Assembly: GCF_002563855.1 (NCBI RefSeq)
Contig: NZ_PDJQ01000001.1
Span: 1,302,001 to 1,366,000 of the forward strand
Source: Tepidiforma thermophila
GTDB lineage: Bacteria; Chloroflexota; Dehalococcoidia; Tepidiformales; Tepidiformaceae
Direction of reading: 5' to 3'
DNA length: 64,000 nucleotides
The position numbers and the translations under genes are program-made. Below, piece after piece: positions 7,668 to 15,955 of this stretch. How positions within the stretch are numbered: the stretch's first letter is position 1; each line of letters starts with the position of its first letter. The notes under the pieces were generated by a model, which was given only the letters and a program-made list of their open reading frames with translations, searched no databases and was not told the DNA's origin.

Positions 7668-7965
7668 CTCAACTGAAGAGCAGGCGACGAACGGGAAAAG
7701 TACCCTGCGAAGCGAGCCTCCAGAGAGCCGGGGCAGCTGAAAACCGGCGGCGGCGCAGCAGGCGAATGGGCCCGGGAGCCCCGCAGCCCAACCCTCGCAC
7801 CCCGCGGGGCAGTAGGTTGCGGCGGAGTGGCACCGTTATCACAGCCATGGCCCTCGCGGGCATTCGCCCGCGGCGGCTGAAGAGTGCCCCGCCGGCGCAA
7901 GCCGCGGGGAACAAAGGTGGCACCGCGAGCGACCCCTCGTCCTTTGGCTGACGAGGGGTCGTTTT
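7668..7965 (+). ncRNA. T-box riboswitch, tryptophan-specific
   Basis: The roughly 300-base leader has the T-box landmarks in order. These are an AGTA turn near 7697, the AGAGAGCCGGGGCAGCTGAAAACCGG stem I segment (about 7713-7746, quoted here only by its start GAGAGCC and its GCTGAAA), and the specifier context GCGAATGGG with TGG, the Trp codon, at 7767-7769. The conserved antiterminator AACAAAGGTGGCACCGCG follows at about 7910-7927. The bulge reads TGGC (7918-7921), complementary to a GCCA acceptor end, and bacterial tRNA-Trp normally has discriminator G, so both contacts agree on Trp. A terminator with a T-run follows at 7930-7965. Uncharged tRNA-Trp would favour read-through into trpB2 and the downstream trp genes. 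Confidence 0.93.
7930..7965 (+). terminator. T-box regulated intrinsic terminator
   Basis: CGACCCCTCGTC (7930-7941), loop CTTTGGCT, GACGAGGGGTCG (7950-7961), then TTTT. A 12-bp perfect stem whose 5' arm directly follows the conserved T-box sequence, as expected for attenuation. Confidence 0.92.
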
Positions 7966-8017
7966 GCTTCGCAGGCCTCCGCCTGCATCCCGCATCACCC
8001 GCATGGAGGGGACTCCC

Positions 8018-9373
8018 ATGGCAACCCGCAAATTCCTCCTCAGCGACGACCGCATCCCCACCCACTGGTACAACATTGCGGCCGACCTCCCCACGCCGCC
8101 CCCTCCGCCGCTCCACCCCGCCACCCACCAGCCCATCGGCCCCGAAGCGCTCGCCCCGCTCTTCCCCATGGAGCTCATCAAGCAGGAAGTCAGCACCGAG
8201 CGCTACATCGAAATCCCCGAAGAAGTGCGCCGCATCTACAGCATCTGGCGCCCCTCGCCGCTCTTCCGCGCCACCTTCCTTGAGCAGGCGCTCCAGACCC
8301 CGGCCCACATCTATTACAAATACGAAGGCGTCTCCCCCTCCGGCTCCCACAAGCCCAACACCGCCGTCGCCCAGGCCTACTACAACAAACAGGAAGGCGT
8401 GAAGCGCATCGCCACCGAAACCGGCGCCGGCCAGTGGGGGTCCTCCCTCGCATTCGCCTGCCAGATCTTCGGCCTCGAATGCAAGGTCTACATGGTCCGC
8501 GTCTCCTACAACCAGAAACCCTACCGCCGCTCCCTCATGCAGGTCTGGGGCGGCACCGTTGTCCCCAGCCCCAGCCCCGACACCGAAGCCGGCCGCAGAA
8601 TCCTCGCCGAAGACCCCGAAAACTCCGGCTCCCTCGGCATCGCCATCTCCGAGGCCGTCGAAGACGCCGCCATGCGCGAAGACACGAAGTACTCCCTCGG
8701 CAGCGTCCTCAACCACGTCCTCCTCCACCAGACCGTCATCGGCCAGGAGGCCATCGCCCAGATGGAGATGGCCGGCGAATACCCCGACGTCGTCATCGGC
8801 TGCGCCGGCGGCGGCTCAAATGCTGCCGGACTCATCTTCCCCTTCATGAAGGACCGCCTCGCCGGCAAAACCGCCACCCGCTTCCTCGCCGTTGAGCCCG
8901 CCTCCTGCCCCTCTCTTACCAAGGGTGAATACCGCTACGACTTCGGTGATACCGCCGGGCTCACCCCGCTCATGAAGATGTACACCCTCGGCCACACCTT
9001 CATGCCCCCGGGCATCCACGCCGGCGGCCTGCGGTACCACGCCATGGCCCCGCTCATCTGCCACCTCTACGACCAGGGCTACATCGAAGCCCGCGCCTAC
9101 CCCCAGAATGCCTGCTTCGAAGCCGCCACCCTCTTCGCCCGCACCGAAGGTATCGTTCCCGCCCCCGAAAGCTCCCACGCTATCCGCGCCGCCATCGACG
9201 AAGCCATCCAGGCCCGCGAGGAGGGCCGCTCCCGCGTCATCCTCTTCAACCTCTCCGGCCACGGCCTCCTCGACCTCCAGGCCTACGACGACTACCTCGC
9301 CGGCAAACTCATCGACGACTTCTACCCTGAAGAGAAGGTCCGCGAGGCGATGAAGGACCTCCCCGTCATCTAA
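8018..9373 (+). CDS. trpB2: TrpB2-type tryptophan synthase beta-like enzyme
   Basis: A 451-residue PLP enzyme of the TrpB2 group, distinct from the canonical TrpB encoded at 18531. It has the family's long N-terminal extension ([10 protein letters not shown]...), the PLP lysine in SGSHKPNTA at residue 112, [14 protein letters not shown], and the phosphate-binding [11 protein letters not shown]. TrpB2 enzymes make tryptophan from indole and serine without needing TrpA contact, or salvage indole. GGAGGGG precedes the ATG at 8018; the in-frame codon at 7964 lies in the terminator and is rejected. It is the first gene after the Trp T-box, so it is the one most directly tied to tRNA-Trp charging. 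Confidence 0.93.
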   Translation: MATRKFLLSDDRIPTHWYNIAADLPTPPPPPLHPATHQPIGPEALAPLFPMELIKQEVSTERYIEIPEEVRRIYSIWRPSPLFRATFLEQALQTPAHIYYKYEGVSPSGSHKPNTAVAQAYYNKQEGVKRIATETGAGQWGSSLAFACQIFGLECKVYMVRVSYNQKPYRRSLMQVWGGTVVPSPSPDTEAGRRILAEDPENSGSLGIAISEAVEDAAMREDTKYSLGSVLNHVLLHQTVIGQEAIAQMEMAGEYPDVVIGCAGGGSNAAGLIFPFMKDRLAGKTATRFLAVEPASCPSLTKGEYRYDFGDTAGLTPLMKMYTLGHTFMPPGIHAGGLRYHAMAPLICHLYDQGYIEARAYPQNACFEAATLFARTEGIVPAPESSHAIRAAIDEAIQAREEGRSRVILFNLSGHGLLDLQAYDDYLAGKLIDDFYPEEKVREAMKDLPVI

Positions 9374-9431
9374 CGCCCGCGCCAGCTATCCTGAAAGCAC
9401 CACACCCCAGACCACACCCGGAGTACCCGCC

Positions 9432-10103
9432 GTGTCCATGCTCGCCGTCTCCACCGAATTCGAAGCCCGCCTCAAGGCCGTCCTCGAGGCCAAGTCCATG
9501 CTCAAGCACCCCTTCTACGTCGAGTGGACCCAGGGCACCCTCCCCATGCACAAAATGCAGGAGTACGCCCGCCAGTACTACCACTTCGAGGCCGCCTTCC
9601 CGCGCTTCCTCTCCGCCATCCACACCCGCACCGAGAGCCCCAAGATCCGCCAGCTCATCCTCGATAACCTCTGGGACGAAGAGCACGGCGAACGGAACCA
9701 CCCAACCCTCTGGCTCGAATTCGCCCGCGCCGTCGGCGTCGAACCGGACGAGGTCATCACCGCCGAGCTTCGCCCCGAAACCCGCGCCCTCGTCGACCAC
9801 TTCCGCCAGGTGACCTCCACCGCCCCCATCGCCGAGGCGCTCGGCACCCTCTTCGCCTACGAAGGGCAGGTCCCCGCCATCGCCTGGCAGAAGATCAAAG
9901 GCCTCACGGAGTTCTACGGCTTCGAGCCGAAGCAGTTCGAATTCTTCTCCGTCCATCTCGTCGCCGATATCGCCCACTCCGGCGCCGAAATGGAGGCCAT
10001 CGCCGAGGCCTGCACCGATGAAGACGCCGTCATCCGCGCCGTCGACACCGCCTGCGACCGCCTCCTCGCCTTCCTCGACGGCTGCTACGCCGCTGCCGCC
10101 TGA
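9432..10103 (+). CDS. CADD-family protein, putative self-sacrificing p-aminobenzoate synthase
   Basis: A 223-residue, all-helical haem-oxygenase-like di-metal protein. Landmarks are HPFYVEW (Tyr29), a YARQYYHFEAAFPRFLSAIH block, DEEHGERNH (Glu83, His90), YEGQVP (Glu144), QKIKGLTEFYGF (Lys154) and VHLVADIAH (His175, Asp179, His182). Chlamydial CADD (CT610) uses an Fe/Mn site to turn its own tyrosine (Tyr27 there) into pABA with a lysine (Lys152 there) as amino donor. Both residues appear here at a constant +2 offset, with the metal ligands. A TenA/PqqC-like role is the alternative. GTG at 9432 is chosen because GGAG lies 8 bases upstream. It sits 58 bases after trpB2 in the T-box transcription unit. 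Confidence 0.82.
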   Translation: MSMLAVSTEFEARLKAVLEAKSMLKHPFYVEWTQGTLPMHKMQEYARQYYHFEAAFPRFLSAIHTRTESPKIRQLILDNLWDEEHGERNHPTLWLEFARAVGVEPDEVITAELRPETRALVDHFRQVTSTAPIAEALGTLFAYEGQVPAIAWQKIKGLTEFYGFEPKQFEFFSVHLVADIAHSGAEMEAIAEACTDEDAVIRAVDTACDRLLAFLDGCYAAAA

Positions 10104-10104
10104 T

Positions 10105-10555
10105 ATGACGTCCGCCGACCACCACGACATCGAGGCCTGGAACACGGCCATCCGGCTCGCCGCGTCCATCGGCCGCCTGAAGATCGGCTCGAACTTGCGC
10201 GCCTCCCAGGAGGCCCACGAGCGCGCCTTCGAGGCCGCAGGCGAAGCCGCCGCCCGCATCGCCGAAGCCGGCGCCCGCGAGGGGCAGGCCCAGGCCGCCA
10301 TCCTCCGCGAGGCGCGCGGTGCGCTTGCCGCTTGCCGCTCCTGGCTCCACGTCCTCGCCGCGCTCACCAACGAGCCCGAAACCGTCTTCGCCGATGAGCT
10401 CGAACTCATCGAACAGGCCGGCAAACAGATCAACGCCTACCTGCGCGTCGCCGAGCGCGCCGGCGCTGCCGGCGCTCCCGCGCGTCAGCCCGCCGCCGGC
10501 CGCCCGGCCCCCAGTCCGGCACGGGCCGCCCGCCCGGCCGCCTCGGAGGCCCCCG
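10105..10555 (+). CDS. Four-helix-bundle (S23/IVP-like) protein, 3' end undefined
   Basis: The ATG follows the CADD stop by one base. The first 120 or so residues are convincing helices: DIEAWNTAIRLAASIGRL, then ASQEAHERAFEAAGEAAARI, ILREARGALAACRSWLHVL and LELIEQAGKQINAYLR. This matches the pattern of four-helix-bundle proteins related to the 23S rRNA intervening-sequence family, then gives way to an Ala/Pro/Arg-rich tail. The frame has no stop codon before trpS begins at 10556. It stays open through all of trpS and enters the trpE frame. The end given here is simply the base before the trpS start. A TGA exists at 10557-10559, overlapping the trpS GTG, but in another frame, so an indel near the tail is likely. 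Confidence 0.55.
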
Positions 10556-11581
10556 GTGACCGACCGCAAGCGGATCCTCACCGGCATCCGCCCCACCGGC
10601 GCCCTCCACCTCGGCCACTACGCCGGCGCCCTCGAAAACTGGGTGCGGCTCCAGCACGACTACGAGTGCTACTTCCTCATCGCCGACTACCAGGTCTCCG
10701 ACTACGCCGACGACATCCCCCGCGTCCGCGAGGCCGTCTGGGAGGTCGCCCTCGACTGGCTCGCCGTCGGCCTCGACCCCGAAGGCTCCGCCTTTGTCAT
10801 CGAAAGCCTCGTCCCCGAACACGCCGAGCTTGCCACCCTCCTCGGCTGGTTCCTCCCCGTCTCCATGCTCGAGCGCAACCCCACCCTCAAGGCCGAAATG
10901 GCCGCCATGGAGAACCCCGAGGACGGCTCCACCGAGCGCAAGTCCGTGCCCGTCGCCTTCTACACCTACCCGGTCATGCAGGTGGCCAACATCCTCATGC
11001 CCCGCGCCCACCTCGTGCCTGTCGGCGAAGACCAGCTCCCCCACATCGAACTCACCCGCGAAACCGCCCGCCGCTTCAACCGCCGCTTCAAAGAGGTTTT
11101 CCCCGAGCCCGAAGCCCTCGTCGGCCGCGTCCCCCGCCTCGTCGGCATCGACGGCAGCGCCAAGATGAGCAAATCGCGCGGCAACACCATCGACCTCAAA
11201 GACGACGCCGAAACCGTCGCCCGCAAGGTCCGCGCCATGTACGGCGGCCCGCCCCGCGCTGCCAACGAACCCGGCCGCTGCGACGACAACCCCATCTTCC
11301 TCTACCTCCGCGCCTTCGACCCCGACACCGAGGGCCTCGCCGAACTCGAGCGCGAGTACGAAACTCGCGGCGTCCCCAACAAAGTCCTCAAAGATCGCCT
11401 CACGAAGGTCCTCAACGACCTCCTCGACCCCTTCCGCGAGCGCCGCGCCTACTACCAGGCGCACATGCGGCTCGTCCGCGATGCCCTCGCCTCCGGCTCC
11501 GAGCGGATGCGCCGTATCGCCCGCGAAACGATGGACATGGTCCACGACGCCCTCGACCTCAACTACCTCGAGAAGTACTGA
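10556..11581 (+). CDS. trpS: Tryptophanyl-tRNA synthetase
   Basis: A 341-residue class I aminoacyl-tRNA synthetase that charges tRNA-Trp. The HIGH motif is HLGH in GIRPTGALHLGHYAGAL (near residue 17), the KMSKS loop reads KMSKSRGN at about residues 203-210, and the GEDQLPHIELTRE segment is typical of bacterial TrpRS. The start is GTG at 10556 with CGGAGG upstream; the frame remains open further upstream, but no similarity begins before VTDRKRILTGIRPTG. Placing trpS in a unit governed by a Trp T-box is logical, because low charged tRNA-Trp would then raise both tryptophan supply and charging. Its TGA overlaps the trpE ATG (TGATG). Confidence 0.96.
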   Translation: MTDRKRILTGIRPTGALHLGHYAGALENWVRLQHDYECYFLIADYQVSDYADDIPRVREAVWEVALDWLAVGLDPEGSAFVIESLVPEHAELATLLGWFLPVSMLERNPTLKAEMAAMENPEDGSTERKSVPVAFYTYPVMQVANILMPRAHLVPVGEDQLPHIELTRETARRFNRRFKEVFPEPEALVGRVPRLVGIDGSAKMSKSRGNTIDLKDDAETVARKVRAMYGGPPRAANEPGRCDDNPIFLYLRAFDPDTEGLAELEREYETRGVPNKVLKDRLTKVLNDLLDPFRERRAYYQAHMRLVRDALASGSERMRRIARETMDMVHDALDLNYLEKY

Positions 11582-13068
11582 TGCTCCGCCCAACGCTCGA
11601 CGAGGTCCGCCAGCTCGCCCAATCCGGCCAGGGCAACCTCGTGGCCGTTTACCGCGAGGTCACGGCCGACCTCGAGACGCCCGTCTCCGCCTACCTGAAG
11701 GTCGCGAACGGCCCCTACTCCTTCCTCCTCGAATCGGTCGAGGGCGGTGAGCGGCTCGCCCGCTACTCCTTCATCGGCACCCAGCCCTACCGCGTGCTCC
11801 GTACCGGCCCCGGCCAGGAGTGGGAGGGCGACCCCCTCATCCCCGTCGAGCAGGAGCTCGCCCGCTTCCGCCAGGTCGTCACCCCCGGCATCCCCGCCTT
11901 CACCGGCGGAGCCATCGGCTACGTCGCCTACGATGCCGTCCGCCACTTCGAGCCGCGCGTCCGCCCGCCCGAGGTAGATGAAATCGGCATCCCCGAGTCC
12001 ATGTGGCTCTTCACCGATGCCATGGTCGTCTTCGACCACATCCACCACACCATCAAGGTCATCGCCCACTGCCGCCTCGACGGTGACGTCGAGAGCGCCT
12101 ACCGCCAGGCCGCCTTCCGGATCGACGCCATCGTCGAGCGCCTCGAAAACCCCACCGTCCCTCTCCCCCACCAGGACATCGCCGCCGTCCTCCGCACCAA
12201 CGGCCAGGCCGAGTCCAACGTTGGCCGCGAAGGCTACGAGCTGATGGTCGAGAAGATCCGGGAGTACATCATCGCCGGCGACGCCATCCAGGTCGTCCCC
12301 TCCCAGCGCCTCCGCCGCCCCACTGCCGTCCACCCCTTCAACATCTACCGCCAGCTCCGGACCATCAACCCCTCGCCCTACATGTTCTACCTCGACCTCG
12401 GCGGCTTCCAGGTCGTCGGCGCCTCGCCTGAGCTCCTCGTCCGCGTCGAAGACGGCATCGTCACCACTCACCCTATCGCCGGCACCCGCCCCCGCGGTGC
12501 AACCCCCGAAGAGGACGAACGCCTCGCCGCCGAACTCCTCGCCGACGAAAAGGAGCGCGCTGAGCACATCATGCTCGTCGACCTCGGCCGCAACGATATC
12601 GGCCGCGTCGCCCGCCCCGGCACCGTGCGCGTCGATAGCCTGATGCACATCGAGAAGTACTCCCACGTCATGCACATCGTCTCCAACGTCTCCGGCCAGC
12701 TCGCCCCCGACAAAACCCGCTTCGATGCCTTCCGCTCGGTCTTCCCCGCCGGGACCCTCTCCGGCGCCCCCAAGGTCCGCGCCATGGAGATCATCGCCGA
12801 GCTCGAACCCTCCCGCCGCGGCATCTACGGCGGCGCCGTCGGCTATGCCAGCTTCGCCGGCAGCCTCGATACCTGCATCGCCATCCGCACCATGGTCGTC
12901 AAGGACGGCGTCGCCTACCTCCAGGCCGGCGGCGGCATCGTCTACGACTCCGTCCCCGCAACCGAATACATGGAAACCGTCAACAAGATGCGCGCCCTCA
13001 TGCGCGCCATCGACCAGGCCGAAGTCGCCGCCGCCCAGCTCAAAACCGGGAGTATCGGCTACGGCTGA
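11581..13068 (+). CDS. trpE: Anthranilate synthase component I
   Basis: A 495-residue chorismate-binding enzyme that, with TrpG, converts chorismate and glutamine to anthranilate. The N-terminal domain carries SFLLES with a Ser ten residues later (LLES-V-GGERLARYS), the motif tied to feedback inhibition by tryptophan. The catalytic half has TTHPIAGTRPRGAT, the DLGRNDIGRVA segment, FPAGTLSGAPKVRAMEII and RRGIYGGAVGY, all diagnostic of the family. Full-length TrpE size and the Trp-binding motif favour trpE over pabB. It overlaps the trpS stop by one base and has a 16-base gap to the first Nudix-like gene. Its frame is the same as the open frame of the four-helix-bundle gene. Confidence 0.96.
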   Translation: MLRPTLDEVRQLAQSGQGNLVAVYREVTADLETPVSAYLKVANGPYSFLLESVEGGERLARYSFIGTQPYRVLRTGPGQEWEGDPLIPVEQELARFRQVVTPGIPAFTGGAIGYVAYDAVRHFEPRVRPPEVDEIGIPESMWLFTDAMVVFDHIHHTIKVIAHCRLDGDVESAYRQAAFRIDAIVERLENPTVPLPHQDIAAVLRTNGQAESNVGREGYELMVEKIREYIIAGDAIQVVPSQRLRRPTAVHPFNIYRQLRTINPSPYMFYLDLGGFQVVGASPELLVRVEDGIVTTHPIAGTRPRGATPEEDERLAAELLADEKERAEHIMLVDLGRNDIGRVARPGTVRVDSLMHIEKYSHVMHIVSNVSGQLAPDKTRFDAFRSVFPAGTLSGAPKVRAMEIIAELEPSRRGIYGGAVGYASFAGSLDTCIAIRTMVVKDGVAYLQAGGGIVYDSVPATEYMETVNKMRALMRAIDQAEVAAAQLKTGSIGYG

Positions 13069-13084
13069 CCAACGGAGCCGCCCC

Positions 13085-13477
13085 ATGTCCGACCGCCGCC
13101 CCGACCGCGTCTACGGCATCCTCGTCCGCCCCGGGCAGGTCTTCCTGCGCGACGTCAACGGCGCGCTCGGCCTCCCCGGCGGCGTCTTCCGTCCCCTCGC
13201 CGAAGACCGCAAGGTTGAGCTCCGTGCTCACCTCTGGGACCAGCTCGGCATCGAAGCCTCCGCCATCTGGGCCCAGGGCGCCTTCGACTACCGCGACCCC
13301 GCCGAAGAGCGCCCCTGGTTCTCGGGCTTCTACACCGTCTGGCAGTGGCAGCCCGACCCGCCCCCTTCCGCCGGCCGCTGGCTCGGCCGCGACGACGTCC
13401 TCCGCGCCGACCTCCCCCCACCGCTCCGCATCCTCCTCCTCTCCGTCCTCGATACGATCGCAATCAAAACCACATGA
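13085..13477 (+). CDS. Degenerate Nudix-fold protein
   Basis: A 130-residue protein with the layout of a Nudix domain: VYGILVRPGQVFL, a GLPGGVF loop, then an ELRAHLWDQLGI helix where the canonical REUxEExGU should lie. The metal-binding glutamates of that helix are replaced (RAHLWDQLGI), so hydrolysis of a nucleoside diphosphate is doubtful. The rest (GFYTVWQWQ, GRWLGRDDVL) still fits the fold. It lies 16 bases after trpE and overlaps the next, related gene by ATGA, suggesting an old tandem duplication. A binding or sensing role is possible, but nothing in the sequence identifies a ligand. Confidence 0.6.
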   Translation: MSDRRPDRVYGILVRPGQVFLRDVNGALGLPGGVFRPLAEDRKVELRAHLWDQLGIEASAIWAQGAFDYRDPAEERPWFSGFYTVWQWQPDPPPSAGRWLGRDDVLRADLPPPLRILLLSVLDTIAIKTT

Positions 13478-14343
13478 AACAGCACATCACCATGGCCGCC
13501 ATCCTCGAGCGCGGCGGACGCATCTTCCTCGTCCGGCCGCAGCCCGGCGCGCCCTGGGAGCTCCCCTCCGGCCCCCTCCCGCCCGGCGTCGACGACGTCG
13601 ACGAAGAAATGGACCGCATCCTCCAGCGGCTCGGCGTGCACGCTCCCGCCGTCGAAGAAGACTTCCTCCAGACCCACTACTTCCCCGCCGAGGACGGCCA
13701 GGTCGTCTACAACCTCTACGCCCCCACCGGCTGGCAGGGCGAACCGGCCCCCCCGCCCGGTGTCGGCAGCGGCTGGTTCACCCTCGACGAGCTCGACGCC
13801 ATCGACCTCCTGCCCGGCGTCCGCCAGGCCATCCTCGAAGCCTTCGGCCTCGTCCAGCCGCCCGACCGCACCGGCGAAATCCTCGCAGCCCTCGGCGCAG
13901 AGCTCGCCGAAGCCGTGCGCGAACCAGCAGCCCCCGCCTCCTCCGCAGCACGGGCTGCGGGCCTCGACGTCCTCCGGACTCTCGGCGGCCGCGACCCGGG
14001 CGCCGCCTTCCAGGACCTCCGGCGCACCGCCCCCGAACTCGCCGAGGACATCGTCGACTTCGCCCTCGCCCGCGGCTGGTCCAGCCCCGTCCTCGACCGC
14101 CGCACCCGCAGCCTGCTCGTCATCGCCATGCTCGCCGCCCAGGGCCGTACGGGCAGCCCGCTCCGCTCACACGTCGAAGGCGCCCTCAACCATGGCGCAT
14201 CCCCGGCCCAGGTCATCGAAGTACTCCGTATGGTCGCCGTCTACGCCGGCTTCCCGGCAGCCCTCGAAGCCTGGCCGGTCATGGAAGAGGTCTTCGCCCG
14301 CCGCGGCATCCCCCGGCCCGGCCGCACGGAGGCCGCCCCGTGA
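13474..14343 (+). CDS. Nudix-like domain fused to a carboxymuconolactone-decarboxylase (CMD) domain
   Basis: A 289-residue two-domain protein. Residues 1-120 resemble the preceding protein: MAAILERGGRIFLVRPQPG, WELPSGPLPPG, a divergent DEEMDRILQRLGV helix in place of the Nudix box, and GWFTLDELDAIDLLPGV. Residues from about 190 onward are a CMD/AhpD-type helical domain: LDRRTRSLLVIAMLAAQGR, HVEGALNHGASPAQVIEVLR and VYAGFPAALEAW. The CMD part lacks a CxxC pair, so it is closer to decarboxylases than to AhpD peroxidases. The start ATG overlaps the previous TGA. I know of no described Nudix-CMD fusion in a trp operon, and the function is unknown. Confidence 0.65.
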   Translation: MKQHITMAAILERGGRIFLVRPQPGAPWELPSGPLPPGVDDVDEEMDRILQRLGVHAPAVEEDFLQTHYFPAEDGQVVYNLYAPTGWQGEPAPPPGVGSGWFTLDELDAIDLLPGVRQAILEAFGLVQPPDRTGEILAALGAELAEAVREPAAPASSAARAAGLDVLRTLGGRDPGAAFQDLRRTAPELAEDIVDFALARGWSSPVLDRRTRSLLVIAMLAAQGRTGSPLRSHVEGALNHGASPAQVIEVLRMVAVYAGFPAALEAWPVMEEVFARRGIPRPGRTEAAP

Positions 14344-14993
14344 GCGCCATCCTCTGGGACCTCGACGATACCCTCCTCGAGACCCTCCCCGCCCGGATGG
14401 CCTCGCTCGCCCACGCCCACCAGGTCGTCCTCGGCGAACCCGTCGACCCCGTCGAGCTCTGGCGCTCCAACCGCGGCGGCACCCTCGAAGACCTCGCCCG
14501 CCGCCTCCTCGGCGACGACTACCAGCGCTTCACCCGCGCCTACCGCGAGCATTACTACGCCCCCGGCCGCCCTGCGCCCCGCCCCTTCGAGGGCATCGAA
14601 GCCGTCCTCCGCTCCCTCCACGCCGCCGGCATCCCCATGGCCGTCGTCACCTCAAAGGTCTCGTACGGCGCCGTCGAAGAACTCGAGGCCGCCGGCCTCC
14701 TCCCATACTTCCGCGCCGTTATCGGCTTCGACGATACCGAACGCCACAAACCCGACCCCGAGCCGGTCTACGCCGCGCTCGACCGCCTCCTCGCCGACTA
14801 CCCCGAACGCGCCGTCATCGTCGGCGACAGCCCCGCCGACATCTGGGCCGCCCGCAATGCCGGAATCCGCTCCGTCGCAGCCCTCTGGGGCAGCATCGAT
14901 GCCGCCGCCACCCTCGATGCCCTCCCCGACTTCACCGCCCGCACCCCGGGACACGTCCTCGAGCTCGTCGTCGAACAGGGGTTCGGCCGATGA
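14340..14993 (+). CDS. HAD-superfamily hydrolase (phosphatase-like)
   Basis: A 217-residue subclass IA HAD protein. Motif I is WDLDDTLLE with the nucleophile Asp7 and acid Asp9, motif II is VVTSK, motif III is the Lys in ERHKPDPEPV, and motif IV is VGDSPADIWAARNAG with the metal-binding acidic pair. The helical cap lies between residues 20 and 85. This arrangement resembles phosphoglycolate phosphatase-like or pyrophosphatase-like enzymes. The start is GTG at 14340, overlapping the previous stop as GTGA, with ACGGAGG upstream. The substrate is unknown; a phosphorylated intermediate of the trp pathway is conceivable from context only. Confidence 0.85.
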   Translation: MSAILWDLDDTLLETLPARMASLAHAHQVVLGEPVDPVELWRSNRGGTLEDLARRLLGDDYQRFTRAYREHYYAPGRPAPRPFEGIEAVLRSLHAAGIPMAVVTSKVSYGAVEELEAAGLLPYFRAVIGFDDTERHKPDPEPVYAALDRLLADYPERAVIVGDSPADIWAARNAGIRSVAALWGSIDAAATLDALPDFTARTPGHVLELVVEQGFGR

Positions 14994-15328
14994 GCGCCCC
15001 CTATCCGCCCCTCCAGAAGTACATCGCCCATGTCGCCGTCCGCTTCTACCGTTCCGGCGGCGTCGAGCTCGCCCTCGTGCCGCTCCTCCGCGAATCCGCA
15101 CCCTTCACCCGCTCCGCCGGCGACGGCTACTTCCTCGTCGCCCTCATCGGCGAGCCCGGGACCGCCTACCCCCTCGACCTCCGTTCGCCGGCCGCGCTCG
15201 ACCCCGCCTACCTCGCCGCCAAGTTCCGCCTCGACCGCCGCGGCTACGGCTACACGCCCGAAGAGCTCGCCGCCGTCCTCCGCCTCATCGCCGATGATCT
15301 CCACCGGGAGGAAGCCCTCGACCAGTGA
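14990..15328 (+). CDS. Conserved-looking small protein of unknown function
   Basis: A 112-residue soluble protein I do not recognise. It starts [20 protein letters not shown], has a beta-rich core ([28 protein letters not shown]) and ends with a helix [21 protein letters not shown]. There are no cysteines, membrane segments or catalytic motifs. The ATG overlaps the HAD stop (ATGA) and its stop overlaps the trpG GTG, so it is translated as part of the operon and is unlikely to be spurious. The strand-helix layout would fit a small regulatory or binding domain, which is inference only. Confidence 0.6.
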   Translation: MSAPYPPLQKYIAHVAVRFYRSGGVELALVPLLRESAPFTRSAGDGYFLVALIGEPGTAYPLDLRSPAALDPAYLAAKFRLDRRGYGYTPEELAAVLRLIADDLHREEALDQ

Positions 15329-15912
15329 CCACCCTGCTCATCGATAACTACGACTCCTTCACCTACAACCTCTACCAGTACCTCTGCGAACTCGGCGCCG
15401 ATGTCCGCGTCTTCCGCAACGACCAGGTCACCCTCGAGGAGTGCCTCGCGCTCGAGCCCGACCACGTCGTCATCTCCCCCGGCCCCGGCGACCCCGACGA
15501 CGCCGGTATCTCCCGCGATGTCATCCGCGCCTTCGCCGGCAGGGTCCCCGTCCTCGGCGTCTGTCTCGGCCACCAGTGCATCTACGACGTCTACGGCGGC
15601 ACCATCGCCGGCGCCGGCGAAATCAAGCACGGCAAAACCTCGCAAATCACCCACGATGGCCGCGGCGTCTTCGCCGGCATCCCCTCGCCCTTCGAAGCCG
15701 TCCGCTACCACTCCCTCTGCGGCACCCCCGAGACGCTCCCGCCCGAGCTCGAAGTAACCGCCCGCTCTGAATCCGGCATCATCATGGGCGTCCGCCACCG
15801 CCGCTACACCGTCGAAGGCGTCCAGTTCCACCCCGAGTCGATCGCCACGCAATACGGCAAGGAGCTCCTCGCGAACTTCCTCCGCATGGAGGGTGGCGAA
15901 TGGCCCGCCTGA
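15325..15912 (+). CDS. trpG: Anthranilate synthase component II (glutamine amidotransferase)
   Basis: A 195-residue class I glutaminase that supplies ammonia to TrpE. It has [13 protein letters not shown] at the N-terminus, the oxyanion [10 protein letters not shown] loop, the nucleophile Cys in GVCLGHQCI and the His-Glu pair in [10 protein letters not shown]. The TrpG/PabA type may serve anthranilate and p-aminobenzoate synthesis alike. That bears on the CADD protein upstream, because a PabB partner is not seen in this window. The start is GTG at 15325, overlapping the previous TGA. It is separated from trpE by four accessory genes, which is unusual, as trpE and trpG are normally adjacent or fused. 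Confidence 0.95.
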   Translation: MTTLLIDNYDSFTYNLYQYLCELGADVRVFRNDQVTLEECLALEPDHVVISPGPGDPDDAGISRDVIRAFAGRVPVLGVCLGHQCIYDVYGGTIAGAGEIKHGKTSQITHDGRGVFAGIPSPFEAVRYHSLCGTPETLPPELEVTARSESGIIMGVRHRRYTVEGVQFHPESIATQYGKELLANFLRMEGGEWPA

Positions 15913-15955
15913 TTCGCCACACTGGAACCTGCATCCCTGCCCGGGGTCCCGCCTG

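Noticed and set aside
13085-13477. Active Nudix pyrophosphatase
   Set aside because: The Nudix box glutamates are replaced.
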